Source: Phyto melanocephala
Taxonomy: Eukaryota; Arthropoda; Insecta; Diptera; Rhinophoridae
Direction: 5' to 3'
Assembly (NCBI GenBank): GCA_941918925.1
Contig: OW799236.1
Span: forward strand, 98,348,562 to 98,412,561
DNA length: 64,000 bases
Under the pieces are notes generated by a model. That model was given only the letters and a program-made list of their open reading frames with translations, ran no database searches and had not been told where the DNA came from. Below, in pieces: positions 39,604 to 51,061 of this stretch (its first letter is position 1; every line of letters starts with the position of its first letter). The translations under genes and the position numbers were made by a program.

Positions 39604-40833
39604 TTACATTTGTTCTGTAAATTCCTCATTACGATTGATTCCGTAAATTATATTCGTACCCTTAGTGTATGCCCACGCCATGCGTTTAGAAGTCCAGTAT
39701 ATGCCTATATGACCTTTAGCATCAATTGTTATAGCACCTGCTGTTCCAATTAAGCGTTCTGTCATTTCTTTGCAAGCTTCTTCTGTTGCCTGTTGTGCTG
39801 TCTTTTTTTCATATCGAATCATGGAAAGAATTTTCTGAGCTAAATTGAAACGCATAATGGTTTCTCCATGGCCTGTAGTAGATACCCCGCCAAAAGAGTT
39901 GTCGGCATACGTACCACAACCCAAAATTGGAGTATCTCCAATGCGCCCCGGTACTTTGCCAGTTATACCTCCCGTAGAAGTAGCAACAGCTATATTACCT
40001 TTACTATCTATAGCAACTGCACCAACAGTACCGGGTTCACCAGGAACATCCAGTTCTGTTCTAGCGTAAGTAATATCAACACCTTTTCTTTGTAACTCTT
40101 TAAATTCGTTCAACGCAGAGAGAGCGTCCTTCGTAACTAATGAACCATCTAGAATGATCATGTATGTATATTAAACATACTATATATGTATGTATGTACA
40201 TGAGGAGGCGTAAACATAACGAAAATTTTGCATTTATTTAGATATTGTTCTCTTTTCAATAAAAAATTATATTGCAAAATTTATGAATATTTGTTGTCAC
40301 CTTCCAAACATTTTGAAATAATTAAAAAAGGCATGTTTTGCGAATCCTCATATACAGACGTATGTATGTATATCCTTTCATACATAGTACATGTACTTAA
40401 ATAAACATCAGTAATTACCCTTTAACTGTTCAAAATGCTCATCTACAGCGAATTTTTGTGCAGCTGATCCACCCAAAAAAGTGTGCTTAGATTTTTCCAT
40501 TATGCATCTCGCAACTGATACTGGATGCAAAATGTCATGTAAAAGTGTTACACAGCCAGCTTTTAAATGCATTCCTTCCATGATACTGGCTTCAACTTCA
40601 GCATTTCCTTCTAAATTTAAGCAAGCGCCATAGCCAGCATTAAAGTTTGCATCAGATTCCATTTCTCGTACGGCTGCCTCAACAGCATCTAAGGCATTAC
40701 CATCAGATCCGTTGGAAGGCCATAAATGTTCTTTTGCAGATCGCAATGCCTTTTTCATACCTTCAAATTTTCCATTCACCCTAGCATCTGTTATATCTCC
40801 TGCTCCACCATGAATCAACAAAACCGGCTCCAT
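39604..40833 (-). CDS. Asrgl1: Isoaspartyl peptidase / L-asparaginase (ASRGL1-type Ntn hydrolase)
   Basis: This enzyme hydrolyses asparagine and isoaspartyl dipeptides after autocleavage before a Thr nucleophile. Exon 1 is 40,833-40,419 and exon 2 is 40,148-39,604, joined through a split Asp codon (G|AT), giving 319 aa, the usual family length. Exon 1 opens MEPVLLIHGGAGDI and has the NAGYGACLNLEG loop. Exon 2 holds the cleavage site GEPG|TVGAVAID (Thr at about residue 179), then ATSTGGITGKVPGRIGD and STTGHGE, which line the active site. All key residues are present, so it is likely functional. The frame is open upstream of this ATG into a MITE; I chose 40,833 because MEPVLLIHGGAG is where family homology begins. 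Confidence 0.93.
40149..40418 (-). other. Intron of the asparaginase-like gene
   Basis: This 270-bp intron has donor G|GTAATTAC (minus strand, 40,418) and acceptor TTCTAG before 40,148. It contains a TATG microsatellite-like stretch and no other feature. Confidence 0.8.
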
Positions 40834-40852
40834 TGATCGTTTTAAAATAATA

Positions 40853-41456
40853 GGTTCGTTCGAGAACTCACAAATTTGTACGAATTTGTACAAATTTTTA
40901 CTGCATTTTACGAAATTGCGTTCGTTTACACAAATTTGTAGTAAATGAGAGCACAAATAGAGAGCGAAAAGTGACAGTTCTTGACTGAGTATTTGCAAAT
41001 TTTTACAACAGAAATTTCTTGCTGTAAGATTTAGCAAAACCAAAAAACATATGATTCAAAAGGTAAACAAACAAAAGTAAGCAAACAAAAAGTATACAAT
41101 TTGTGAAAAAAGTATTAAAAAAAAGAAAAATCCCAACAAAAGTGCAAAATATTATTAAATTTAAGTTGTTTGTGAAATAAAGTTAGTTAACAATGTCTAC
41201 AAATGAAAGAATGGAACTGCCTGAATCTGGCGCAGGTATACATACACAAATACATATTTGCACATATGTATGTATGTACATAGTTCCCATTAAACTTTAT
41301 TTATTTGCCATCAGCTGTTGCTTCAATCTTACGAATTTTTACAAATGTCTGTTCGAGTACTTTTTTGAACAAATTCTCTTTTTGAGAGTAAAATTTTCAA
41401 TTTACTAAATAATTACTCATTTACTACAAAGTGCAGTAAAAGTACTCGAACGAACC
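40853..41456 (+). mobile_element. 604-bp exon-carrying MITE, complete copy 2, next to the asparaginase start
   Basis: The ends are GGTTCGTTCGAG at 40,853 and CTCGAACGAACC ending 41,456, flanked by TA on both sides (40,851-40,852; 41,457-41,458). The left edge lies 18 bp from the asparaginase ATG. On the plus strand it carries ATG at 41,193: MSTNERMELPESGAG then a GTATAC donor-like site, preceded by a 5'-UTR-like AT-rich leader. This ORF encodes the same peptide as the copy at 36,593-36,808. Confidence 0.9.
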
Positions 41457-42630
41457 TAATATGTACAGTATGTACTTTTGCAATTGAAATAATATGTATT
41501 TTTCCCAGCAAAAAATAGAGTCAGTAATTTTAAACAATTGCACTAGTTATTTGTCAAAGTTGTTTACATATAACATTTTTTTCTGGAAATCATTTTATTA
41601 ATTGTCATTTTAAATCATAAGTAGGCATCATAGGTATCATAATTCGTAGCAGTATTTTTTTTTGCTTAACCCCATAATAAAATAAGAGTGCTATATTCGT
41701 CCGGTGGCCTATATTCTACAAGTCTTTAATTTTTAATTTGATAGCCTTATTGATTTTTTATAAAATATAAGATTAATCTTTTTGATACAGTGAATATTTT
41801 GGATTTGAAATGGTCACAGACTATATATTATTTTTCCATCACTTATTTTAAATTTCAGCTGTCAAAGTCTATAGATAAAAAACAATTTTCCCTCCTCTCT
41901 GATTTATTTGAAATATCAAACTTAAAAAATATAAACAAAACAATTCTCTCCCACTGCAATTATCTTAAAATTAATATGCCTTGCAAAATACATAAAATGA
42001 GTAGGTACCAAGATCACAAATTATGGAAATTATGATAAAGAAAAATAATTTAAATGTAAATAAATGCAATTGTAATGGTAACAAATTCCAACGTTTCGTA
42101 ACCCTAACAACAAAAGACCTATTAAAAGAGGAACCAAATACTCTTAAGATCAAGAAATTGAGCGTAAAAAAGACAACCTCGAGACAAAAAAAATCTGTGG
42201 CATCGAAATATCATTCGCCTTCTGCTTACATGGAATGTTAAAAACAAAATTGTACAATAAATTATGCGCAAACAATACCAAGTTTTGCCAGACGCATAAT
42301 CTACATATTTAAATGAAAGGTCAAGGCCCATTCATGAATAGGTCTTGTGAAAGGTTAAAGAAAATAACTAGGCATTCATGGTCATCGAAATGAAGCATTT
42401 CTTCACCCCAAAAAAATACCGAATCACTGAAAAAACGTTTAGTAGAGGCAAACATAAGATGCATTAACTGACAACGCATTATATTATTTATCTGTATGAC
42501 TTTATTTAAATCCGAGATTTCAGATTTACAATAATATAAGCTTAATTATTTATATATTAGTATTATGGTAGTTTTAATATACACTCCAAAAAAATATGTT
42601 TTAAAATTATGCAATTTTTATGCATGGTAT
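41457..42630. other. Intergenic region with repeat fragments and a small ORF
   Basis: 41,685-41,715 has a broken Helentron-like hairpin ('gagtgctatattcgtccggtg'). 41,835-41,985 matches the MITE family at 59,807 and 60,470 ('cagctgtcaaagtctatagat'). A Lys-rich frame at 42,032-42,241 (KFQRFVTLTTKDLLKEEPNT) is less AT-rich than its surroundings but has no recognised homology. I give it low weight as a gene. Confidence 0.45.
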
Positions 42631-43156
<526 letters not shown>

Positions 43157-43365
43157 ATTTAATCAATGTTTTTATAAAAATCAGCAAGAAATAAATGTCC
43201 ACTGCAAGAAGTTGAAGCAACTAACAACAACAACTAATAAACAATAAAAAAAATACACTTATTAAGATACATCCCTCGGCGAATCAAACTGAACAATCTT
43301 ATCACTGTCAAACCTCAGAAAAAACGGTTAAAGGCGAATTCACACAGTTGAAATTACAAGTCCAG
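43157..43365. promoter_or_regulatory. Putative Rpb11 5' flank
   Basis: This short region between the Rpb11 start and a MITE must hold the Rpb11 5' UTR and core promoter. I see no TATA box in a convincing position. Confidence 0.3.
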
Positions 43366-43609
43366 CCATGGTATAATTATCAGGTAGCCTCACTAAAACA
43401 GCTGATTTTTATATTCTCTAGCTTAAGGTTCAACTAAAATGTCAAATTTTGTTTATGTATGTGTATATATTGTGTACGTATATATTCTACCATCAAAAAA
43501 ACACGCACACACATTTGCTTTTTTACATTTAAGTCGTCGTTTTCCAACAACAAAATACATGTAGAATTTTGTTGTTGCAGAACTGAGGCTACCTGATGAT
43601 TGTACCATG
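43366..43609. mobile_element. 244-bp MITE, second copy (as at 6,912)
   Basis: Starts CCATGGTATAATTATCAGGT and ends with the inverted ...CAGGTAGCCTCA / TGATTGTACCATG arm. Same length and about 90% similar by eye to the 6,912-7,155 copy. It lies about 210 bp upstream of the Rpb11 start codon. Confidence 0.85.
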
Positions 43610-44079
43610 AGTCCAGTTGATGAGGAAGAATGTTGTCAAAATTTGTTGAATATACAACAGGGATGAAAAATGAAATTTCACTTTCGGTACTTTTTTGATT
43701 ATAAATACTAATTTTATGTATATTTGTTGCTCTTGTGCCATTTATAATGTGTTTAACATATATATAGCCTTGCTAATATAACACATTTGTGTTTTTCAAA
43801 ACATTTTTCACAATTTACATATTAAAACCACTAGGACATATACAACCGGCTTTCTGCATTTTCTGAATTTAAAACATTAAAAATGTTTTTTATAACTTGT
43901 TATATCTTGTTTTTTATTTGTATACCAATAACGTATTGCACAAATATTAAAATTTATAAAAACTTTCACACAAATTTTCAGCTGTCTTCTGTCTGAGGCC
44001 AACTCTTTTGAATCTCTTTTTAGTGAGCTTTGTTTTGAAAGCTTTAAGGGTTATTTGGTGTGGTTTACCTACCACATGG
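43610..44079. other. Intergenic, AT-rich, no recognised feature
   Basis: No gene, RNA or transposon terminus was recognised. Confidence 0.45.
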
Positions 44080-44465
44080 CAACCACCAATTGTTTTTAAA
44101 ATATTTCAAAACCATAATTGTAGGTGATTTTAATACTAATTTATTTGATATATCCAAATCTAATACAATTCGATCAATGTGTATATGAAATGATTTGTGT
44201 ATTTCTCAAAAAAATTAGGCCCTCTTGTTTTGACATTGCTCACATCTTAATTTCGTTAATAGACTATATATTTTAAGTAATTGAACTTTTTACATATTAA
44301 TATTTGGAATGTAAATTATCAAAGTTTCATAATTGATTATCTTTTAAGAAGTTGTTGTCTTGTGTACCTTTACGAAAAAAAGTGTTTCGATATATGTAAG
44401 TCTAATGTTTGGTTGAAGTCTAAGGAGTTTACTTTTGCTCGAGCCAGCCGAAAAAGCAAAATTTA
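44080..44465 (+). pseudogene. LINE endonuclease-domain fragment
   Basis: TIIVGDFNTNLFDISKSN at about 44,113-44,165 matches the conserved GDFN motif of APE-type endonucleases in Jockey-like non-LTR elements. It is preceded by VVYLPHGN-like residues and followed by CFDIAHILISLIDYIF. Stops and frameshifts abound. Ends are not defined. Confidence 0.5.
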
Positions 44466-45077
44466 AAAACGTGTTCGTTTTATTGCATTTAAATTTAAAC
44501 CGATATATCAGTTACTAATAAAATCATATTATCGGTAAAATCAGCGACACCGTTCTAGTAAGGAGTTATATTTGTAGTCAATTTATTTCATAAATTCAAT
44601 TCTGTAATATAAAGCCACTAAGGCCAATAATAATATATTACATAGTTAGCATATATCATCCTTTAAATAATAATATTAACGGTTTGACTTACTAAAACTC
44701 AGCTGGCAAAATCGAGCTATATTTTTTTTCGCGTATGTTAATACTTCAAAGTTACTATTTATTATATCACTAGAATGTAACAAAAAAAAAAAAATAAAAT
44801 AAATTGGAAAATCAAAAGCAATCAATACAATATTAATGAAAAATTAAAAAATTGCTGCAATAAAAGTTGTATACATATGTAATTACACTTTTTTGGAGAT
44901 ATCTTATTGCCATCCCTGCTTGGCGCAAAACAAATTTCATTGGTTTTCTTTTGTTGTTTTTCGCAAGTTTTTTTTTTTGTATCGCGTACTAACAAATACA
45001 AAAAATAAGAAAATTGATATAGTGTCATCAGTTTGGCTTAAATTATTTTTGAATTGATTATAAAAACAAAAGTTAAA
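44466..45077. promoter_or_regulatory. Upstream flank of the UBR7-like gene
   Basis: AT-rich DNA leading to the UBR7 start. It presumably contains the promoter and 5' UTR, but no motif can be named with confidence. Confidence 0.3.
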
Positions 45078-48000
45078 ATGGAAAATTTTAAAAACGTGGG
45101 TGAAGCAAGCACAGCCGAAGAGATGCCTGCAAATATCTTGGAAGAATCAAGTGTTACTATGTTAGATGTTTTGGAAGAGGAAAAAGAGTTGGAAGAGGAG
45201 TATGCTGCAGTTCTTGGAGCATCGGATGACAAAAGTTGCACGTACATTTTGGGACCAGTGAAACGTCAAGCATTGTATTCCTGCCTGACATGTTGCCCAG
45301 AAGGTCGCCACAATTTGGGGAAATGCGCTGGAATATGCTTAGCCTGTTCTTATCAATGCCATGAGAATCATGAATTGGTTGAATTATACACAAAGAGAAA
45401 CTTTCGATGCGATTGCCCAACAGAGCGAACTGGTGCAAATCCGTGCACTTTGAATTCCAGTCTTAAGCAGTTGGAAATGATTAACACGGATAATTTGTAT
45501 AATCAAAATTTTCAGGGCTTGTATTGTACATGTCATCGTCCATACCCAGATCCAGAACGTACTTCAGATGAGCTCATGTTACAGTGTGTAATGTGTGAGG
45601 ATTGGTTCCATATCCATCATTTGAATGCTCCACATGCCGATAAACTTGTTGATGCTTGCAGTGAAATGATATGCGGTACATGCATGAATCAGCATGAAAT
45701 TATACACTATTACACAGATCTTGCATTAAAAAAAGTAGAAAATGTGGGCGAAACCGATGACGGTAATAAAAGTGCTGTAGACAATACAGATGTGTCTATT
45801 TGTGAGAGCGATGATGACAAATTAAAGAGTGATTTGGATAAAAGTGTTTCGGAAATTATGAATATGAATGAGTCAAATGATCATGTGGCAGATGAAGAAC
45901 AACCGTCTGCAAAACGACAAAAAATGGAGGATGCTGCAGAGAAAACAGAAAAGAAATGTTCTCGACCCAATCAAAAAGGAGAATATAAGAATGGTAAATA
46001 TTGTAGCCTAATGTTGTTTTCGATTTTTTTTGTCCGTGCCGAATCTGAAAGTACCCTTCACCACAAAATGACTACATCGTAGCTTAGCCTAGATTTCAGA
46101 TTGCGTATACGGCATTATCTTTATTATTTCCGAAGCCATCTTTGATTGTGAATTTTTAATAGTCTGTATTTACTAAATGTGTTCTAGTAGTCAATCTCTT
46201 TAATTGTACTGTAGTTTGTACTAGCCAAGCCTTGCATTTGATATTAATATTTTAGTTGTTAAAAGGGTCAAATCCGTAACAATTGTATTTGACTAATAAA
46301 CATATTCGTAATTTTTTCTAGGACTTCATCTTGGATTTTTTTCTCTTCACAGTTAACTGTATTGTGCTAGTCAAACTCTTTTACATAGTACTAATATTGG
46401 CTGTCTCGTTTGCATATAAACTAAAAAAATAAATTTTTTGTAAATTTTAGGAAAAATACCAAAGCAGTTGTATTTTGGCGCTTATATCTCTGTTAGTTCC
46501 AAACCTATTTGAAATTTTTTTGTCAATAATTTTCGCGAATTCGGTTTGTTATCTAGTGACTTTAGTGTGTCAAAAAATAATTTAGGAGCCTTAATAACTT
46601 GATATATTTAAAAATATTTATATATTTTTAAAATTTATTTTTGCCTATAATTTTGCCGATAAGAGACTGATTCTATAAAATATACTTGGACTAAAATTTT
46701 TAATTTTTGTAGTAAAAATATGGGAAAAAAGCAGCGGCAGTCCTGTTTGTTTGCTCATAGCTCAGAAAGTTATGGGTTGATTGTGCTGAATTTCAATAGC
46801 AAAAGATTGATACCACATACAGATCTGTGCGTTGCTTAATCGACTTCCCTAGATTTTAAGATGCAGTCCTTGTTGTTCTTATACCTATATCACGCAAATT
46901 TCTTTTAATATGGCAGTATTAAAAATTCTACCTTGGTCAGAATGTTGTTTTGAAGGAACACCGTAGCGACAAACCTAGTTGTTGATATAGCAGGCCCTCT
47001 CCAGGGCATACACCGCTATTAACTCAAAAGGGGGTTCTTTGTTGAAGCTGTACACGACTTCTTAATGGACCTTTGGCTGCAATGCAATGGGCATAGTTTA
47101 CTATCCAATCAGCTATATCTTGTCGACATCCGATTTAGTAGAAATATTTTTTTATCTCTTCCATGGTTCTTAAATACTTTTTTCATATTAGAACACGGCA
47201 CCACAATTAAGTTATTCACCTTTTTGTCATCTGTATTTTCCCATTTACAGTGTAGGAATTTATTTATTACCAGCAGGCTGTTTCTCAGAGCCCAATGTGA
47301 TTTACTTAGGGGACTTTTTGCTTAGATATGATTACGGTTGGGTCTTTTTTCTTCCTTCTTTGGCGATATAATGTTTGCCAGTATGTAATTGTTTATTTGT
47401 GCTACTGACCAGTTTTCACTTGTGTCTATCGGAAATGTTTTGACACTCCCGATTATGAACTACAGGTGCGATATGCATTTGTCAGAACATGCCTGTATTT
47501 GCGTTAATCGGACTTCAACAACGCATTATATTTCCTTGTAAGGTTTGTAAGAATTTTTATTTGTAGCATTTATTTATTTCTTGTATTTATGCATACACTA
47601 GCTTGTGCCCGCGACTTCGTCTGCGTAGTTATCGGGATAAAAGGTAGACATAGTATTAACAACAAAAATAAAAATATTTACAACACAAACAACCCGTTTA
47701 GGATGTGTTATGATGAGTTTGCCAACGACTTCGCTTTATTATCGTGATAAAAAGTAGTCTTTTATGTGTTAATCTAGGTTGTTATCTATCTATGTGCCGA
47801 ATTTCATTTAGTTTCGTTCAGCCGTTTTTGCGTGATTGAGTAACAAATATCCAAACATACAAACATTCACATAATTCACATTTATTATATTAAGTAGGAT
47901 AGGATATATAAACAAACCACGTTTTTTTTCAAAATTATTGACTAAATTTTTTTATTAAGTATTAAAAATTCGAAAGCTTAGGAAAGTTAAAAAGTAAAGT

Positions 48001-51000
48001 TGTGTTAGATGGTTTTACTACCATGTGTATTCAATCAACTATGTATATACATATCTAAAACATAAACATTAAATCGTTGTTTTTCTTTCCATCTCCAATA
48101 TAAAGGAATCCATGTTTGGATGAGTTAATTTTATGAAAAAACGTCATGCCCAACCAAATGCATGATTTTATAATCACTAAGCGATCATTAAGCAACAAGT
48201 TTAACGAAAAAGCTTGACCTTTTGGTATGACACTTTCTATAAAATCTAAAAAGTCAATAGGATAATTGTAATCAGAGCGTTTAGACAGATTTGTTCCAAA
48301 ATTGTTTCGTGGCAAGCGAAAGATTTGATAGTAAGAAAGATCTTCACACTGTAGGTCATTTAAGCCGTGAAACATTTGGTTTGGAATAACACATCCATCG
48401 GTCAGTTTGTAATAAGATCCTCGTGGACAAACTGCACATTCTTCAGTTATAATAAAAACAATAGCAGCAAGACGTTCTTCCTCCTTAAGCAGTATTTCTT
48501 CCGGTAGGCTGGTAGAAATTACTTGATTATCATCAATGTCGAAAATAGGATCCTTGGAACAAAAGCAATGAACAGTTATTCATAGTTAACTATTAACTTA
48601 CCAATATCACAGGTGTTATAAGACCAGGATCACCAGCAAATGGTTGACGACACAAGATTGCTGCTTGGAAAGTCTTTGGATTTTGAACGAAAGGCAACAT
48701 CAACCAATTGTATCCATCGATACTAAAGAAATATTTGCGTTCTCTAAGACAATCTCTTGCGTAACCAAACGCTATATAATAATCCTTTGCAATACCATTA
48801 ATGCGTCCCCAAAAATAAATGCCTGCAAAGCGATTTTCGTTTTGCAAGATTATAAGAGAATTCTCAATTAGAACTTTTTGCTCTGGAGTTAATTTTGTAC
48901 CACAGTACATGAGATATTCGAGTCCTTCTTTAAAATATTCAATATTCATTATTCTTGGTTAAGCTTCAAACAAATGCTTATTTTTTTCGTTACACCAGAG
49001 AAATTGTAAAAATAGATTGTTTTAAATAAATAAATAAAAATTTGTTAAATATCATACGCACCCTTTTTAAAAATAATTTAATTTTCTTTTTTAATCAAAT
49101 TTGTTTGTACTAAGGTACATATATTAAACTAGGTAAGCCTTAATTCATGAACTGAACATCATCCGTTACTTTTCATATGTCACAATTTCATACATACTCT
49201 CTGTTCTTCTGTTTTTTACAATTGTCAAACTTTATGTTAAAAGTATTCGAAAAATCCTCTCCGAAAAGCCTAACCCCCAAACCTAAACAAGAGCGTTGAG
49301 CGTCAAGCGTTGGAGTTTTACATGTGTTTTGTTTTTGTTACAATAACAAAATACATGCAAAATTGCAACGCTTGACGCTCTTGTTTAGGTATGAGCCTAA
49401 GGTAATTAAACCATGGTTTGTACATACCCAAGACATATTTATTTATCAGGTTACCGCAGTAAAGAGAGAATTTGTATGAATAAATTTTTACATTTCACCG
49501 CTATGCCACTAATTGGATCGAAACGAACCTATTATTAGAGCCGCAATGGTTTATGAATCGCTTTTTTTTTGTATGCAAAAATTGAATTTAACAAGAAGAG
49601 CTCTAATCTTGAAATTCTTGATCCATATACGTAGAACATACAAAAATTACTTTAAAAATACAAAAAACAACCTTTTTTTGTCGCCCATAACATTTTCAGT
49701 CTCATTTGGAATCAATTTTCCATTATTTCACAATTCCATCTTCATAGAACGTAGAAAATACAAAAAGTACCAAAAAAGAGAAAAAGTACCATTTTAGGTT
49801 TTCCATATCAATGTATAAATTCCAAGTTTGAAATGTTTAAATATCTATATGTTACAATAAAATATTTTAATAGACATGATTCAAAGTAAGTAAATCTACT
49901 CCTTTTTTTTTTTGCATAAAAACTGATTATGTTATAAAAAGTACCAAAGCCTCTTCCCGAATTTTCCCCTTTCTACTCTGTTAGGAATGTGTTTAAATTT
50001 TTACTAAATTACAAAACTTTTTATGTCGGGTAAAATCCCTATTACAAATTGTATGCAAATTTTCCTTGTAATTAGAAATAATACATATTTGCCGGGTTTT
50101 TTCCGTTGTTGGTACCTTTTTTGTCACGCTAAAAGTTTCAAAAATGTTCACCTAAATAATTCTCTATATTCTATTAGGCCAGAATAATTATTGAATTTTG
50201 CCCCATGAAATAATATAAAAACAATATTTTTTAAGTACAAAACAGAGGGATAATTTTACCCCTTATACATCTGAATTTAAAAAAAAAGTGTCGAATTCCT
50301 ATTAATATTTTTTGGTGAATTAACTAATTAAATTTTTTTCCTGGTCTGTGTGTTTAGAAGTTACATAGGGTGCCAAAAAAGTACCAAATTATAGTTTTTA
50401 CCCGTTTTTTTCGGCAAAGGGGTTTAAAATTAAAAAAGGCCACATAAGTCTACTTATTTTTGGTGTAAATTAAAATACCTTTTCAAGTTAATTTGGACTT
50501 GATCAATAGTATACAAGATTATATATAATCTAATAATTATATTTATTTTAATGTTTTTTTAGTTTTTAATAATAATATTGTTTTTGTTTTTACTAAAATA
50601 ATGAATTCTTAGCTTTATCTTAAGTTTTAAGTAATAAAATATTTCATAACAAACTATTTTCAATTTTTTTTTTTCTTAAATTAGGACCAACATTTTGGGG
50701 ACCAGACTGGAGGGCTGCACTCTGTCGTTGCTCTGATTGCATGTCCGTATATAAAAGTGAAAGGATTGAATATCTTTTGGATCCTGAAGATTCAGCTAAA
50801 AGTTATGAGGAACGTGGCATAAGAAAACATGGCACTGAGTCATCGTATGAACAAGGTATTCGTGCTTTAGCTTCTATTGATCGCGTGCGGCAAATTGATG
50901 TCATCACCGAATACAATCGAATGAAGGATAAGCTAAAAGAATATTTGCAAACATTCGTGGCCAGCAAGAAGGTTGTCACCGAGGAAGACATAAATCGTTT

Positions 51001-51061
51001 CTTTGCAGAAATACGTAATGAGAAAAATTCTGAAATTGGTTTGCCCTACATGTGTCGCTAA
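45078..51061 (+). CDS. Ubr7: UBR7-like protein (UBR box + PHD finger)
   Basis: This is a putative N-recognin-type E3 ligase; human UBR7 is reported to act on histone H2B. Exons 45,078-45,993 and 50,685-51,061 join at a split Gly codon (G|GA), giving 430 aa, close to human UBR7 (about 425). An acidic N-terminus is followed by a UBR box (about 54-115; CTYILGPVKRQALYSCLTCC, then NFRCDC). Next comes a PHD-type finger (about 150-208; LYCTCHRPYPDPE, CVMCEDWFHIHHLN, MICGTC). A variable acidic linker with the NLS-like SAKRQKM leads to the conserved C-terminus starting TFWGPDWRAALCRCSDC. An AATAAA lies at 51,103-51,108. The intron hosts the RSPH9 gene, a Helentron copy, a gypsy relic and other repeats. 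Beyond the donor, exon 1's frame runs into intronic repeat sequence, which is spurious. Confidence 0.95.
46030..46860 (-). mobile_element. Helentron/DINE-1-like element, copy F (old), in the UBR7 intron
   Basis: It starts about 36 bp after the UBR7 donor. The degraded hairpin 'gtccgtgccgaatctgaaagtacccttcacc' is at 46,030-46,060, with internal-repeat subfamily blocks through to 'gcttaatcgacttccct' at 46,832-46,850. The 5' end is lost. It is the most diverged copy. Confidence 0.6.
46875..47530 (-). pseudogene. Ty3/gypsy-type retrotransposon pol (integrase region) relic
   Basis: Minus-strand frames contain a stretch before the integrase (SHWALRNSLLVINKFLHCKW), an H2C2-like zinc-finger region (DIADWIVNYAHCIAAKGP) and part of the integrase core (CRYGVPSKQHSDQGRIFN with a catalytic-type Asp). 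Frames change several times and in-frame stops are present. No LTRs were found. It is an old, non-functional fragment in the UBR7 intron. Confidence 0.7.
47593..47905 (+). mobile_element. RTE-like LINE/SINE 3' tail
   Basis: It begins 'gcccgcgacttcgtctgcgt' and ends with the typical insect RTE-type tail: 'gccgaatttcattta', 'gttcagccgtttttgcgtga', 'gagtaacaaatatccaaac' and 'ttatattaagtaggat'. A partial duplication of the first block is at 47,705-47,760. No ORF. Identification is from remembered family consensus. Confidence 0.65.
48055..48949 (-). CDS. Rsph9: Radial spoke head protein 9 homolog, nested in the UBR7 intron
   Basis: RSPH9 is a radial-spoke head component of motile axonemes (in flies, presumably sperm flagella). 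Exon 1 is 48,949-48,602 and exon 2 is 48,552-48,055, joined in phase 0 across a 49-bp intron, giving 281 aa against about 276 in human. Recognisable blocks: FWGRINGIAKDYYIAFGYA near the N-terminus, RKYFFSIDGYNWLMLPF, CRQPFAGDPG, then AVCPRGSYYKLTDG, NYPIDFLDFIESVIPKGQ, WLGMTFFHKIN and the end GFLYIGDGKKNNDLMFMF. The frame is intact. It is antisense to its host gene and entirely within the intron, so its promoter must also be intronic. Testis expression is an inference. Confidence 0.93.
48950..49559. other. RSPH9 5' flank within the UBR7 intron, with a fold-back repeat
   Basis: This should include the RSPH9 promoter. Contains the fold-back MITE at 49,280-49,397 and a 'aagacatatttatttatcagg' arm (49,430-49,450) related to the 59,807 MITE family. 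No other gene was seen. Confidence 0.45.
49280..49397. mobile_element. ~118-bp fold-back MITE, second copy (as at 34,195)
   Basis: The left arm is 'acctaaacaagagcgt', the right arm 'acgctcttgtttaggt'. Inner 'cgtcaagcgttg' / 'caacgcttgacg' arms also pair. Orientation is inverted with respect to the copy at 34,195-34,314. Confidence 0.85.
49560..50480 (-). repeat. 'GTAC' family composite repeat, copy 2
   Basis: This is the reverse-orientation relative of 26,290-28,960 without the LINE. It contains about two of the ~115-bp units at 49,600-49,790 and the longer unique part at 49,800-50,470. It preserves the empty site of the LINE near 50,290-50,330 and so confirms that insertion. Confidence 0.7.

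Noticed and set aside
39845..40095. Plus-strand frames inside the asparaginase gene
   Set aside because: They overlap exon 2, whose minus-strand frame has the active-site Thr motif and full homology.
42023..42241. Lys-rich 72-aa frame upstream of Rpb11
   Set aside because: Composition is mildly coding-like, but there is no recognised homology, promoter or splice support. Kept only as a note in the intergenic entry.
45994..46082. Continuation of the UBR7 exon 1 frame to a stop
   Set aside because: A good donor at 45,994 and a phase-matched conserved second exon at 50,685 show the real protein. The extension runs into a Helentron-like repeat.
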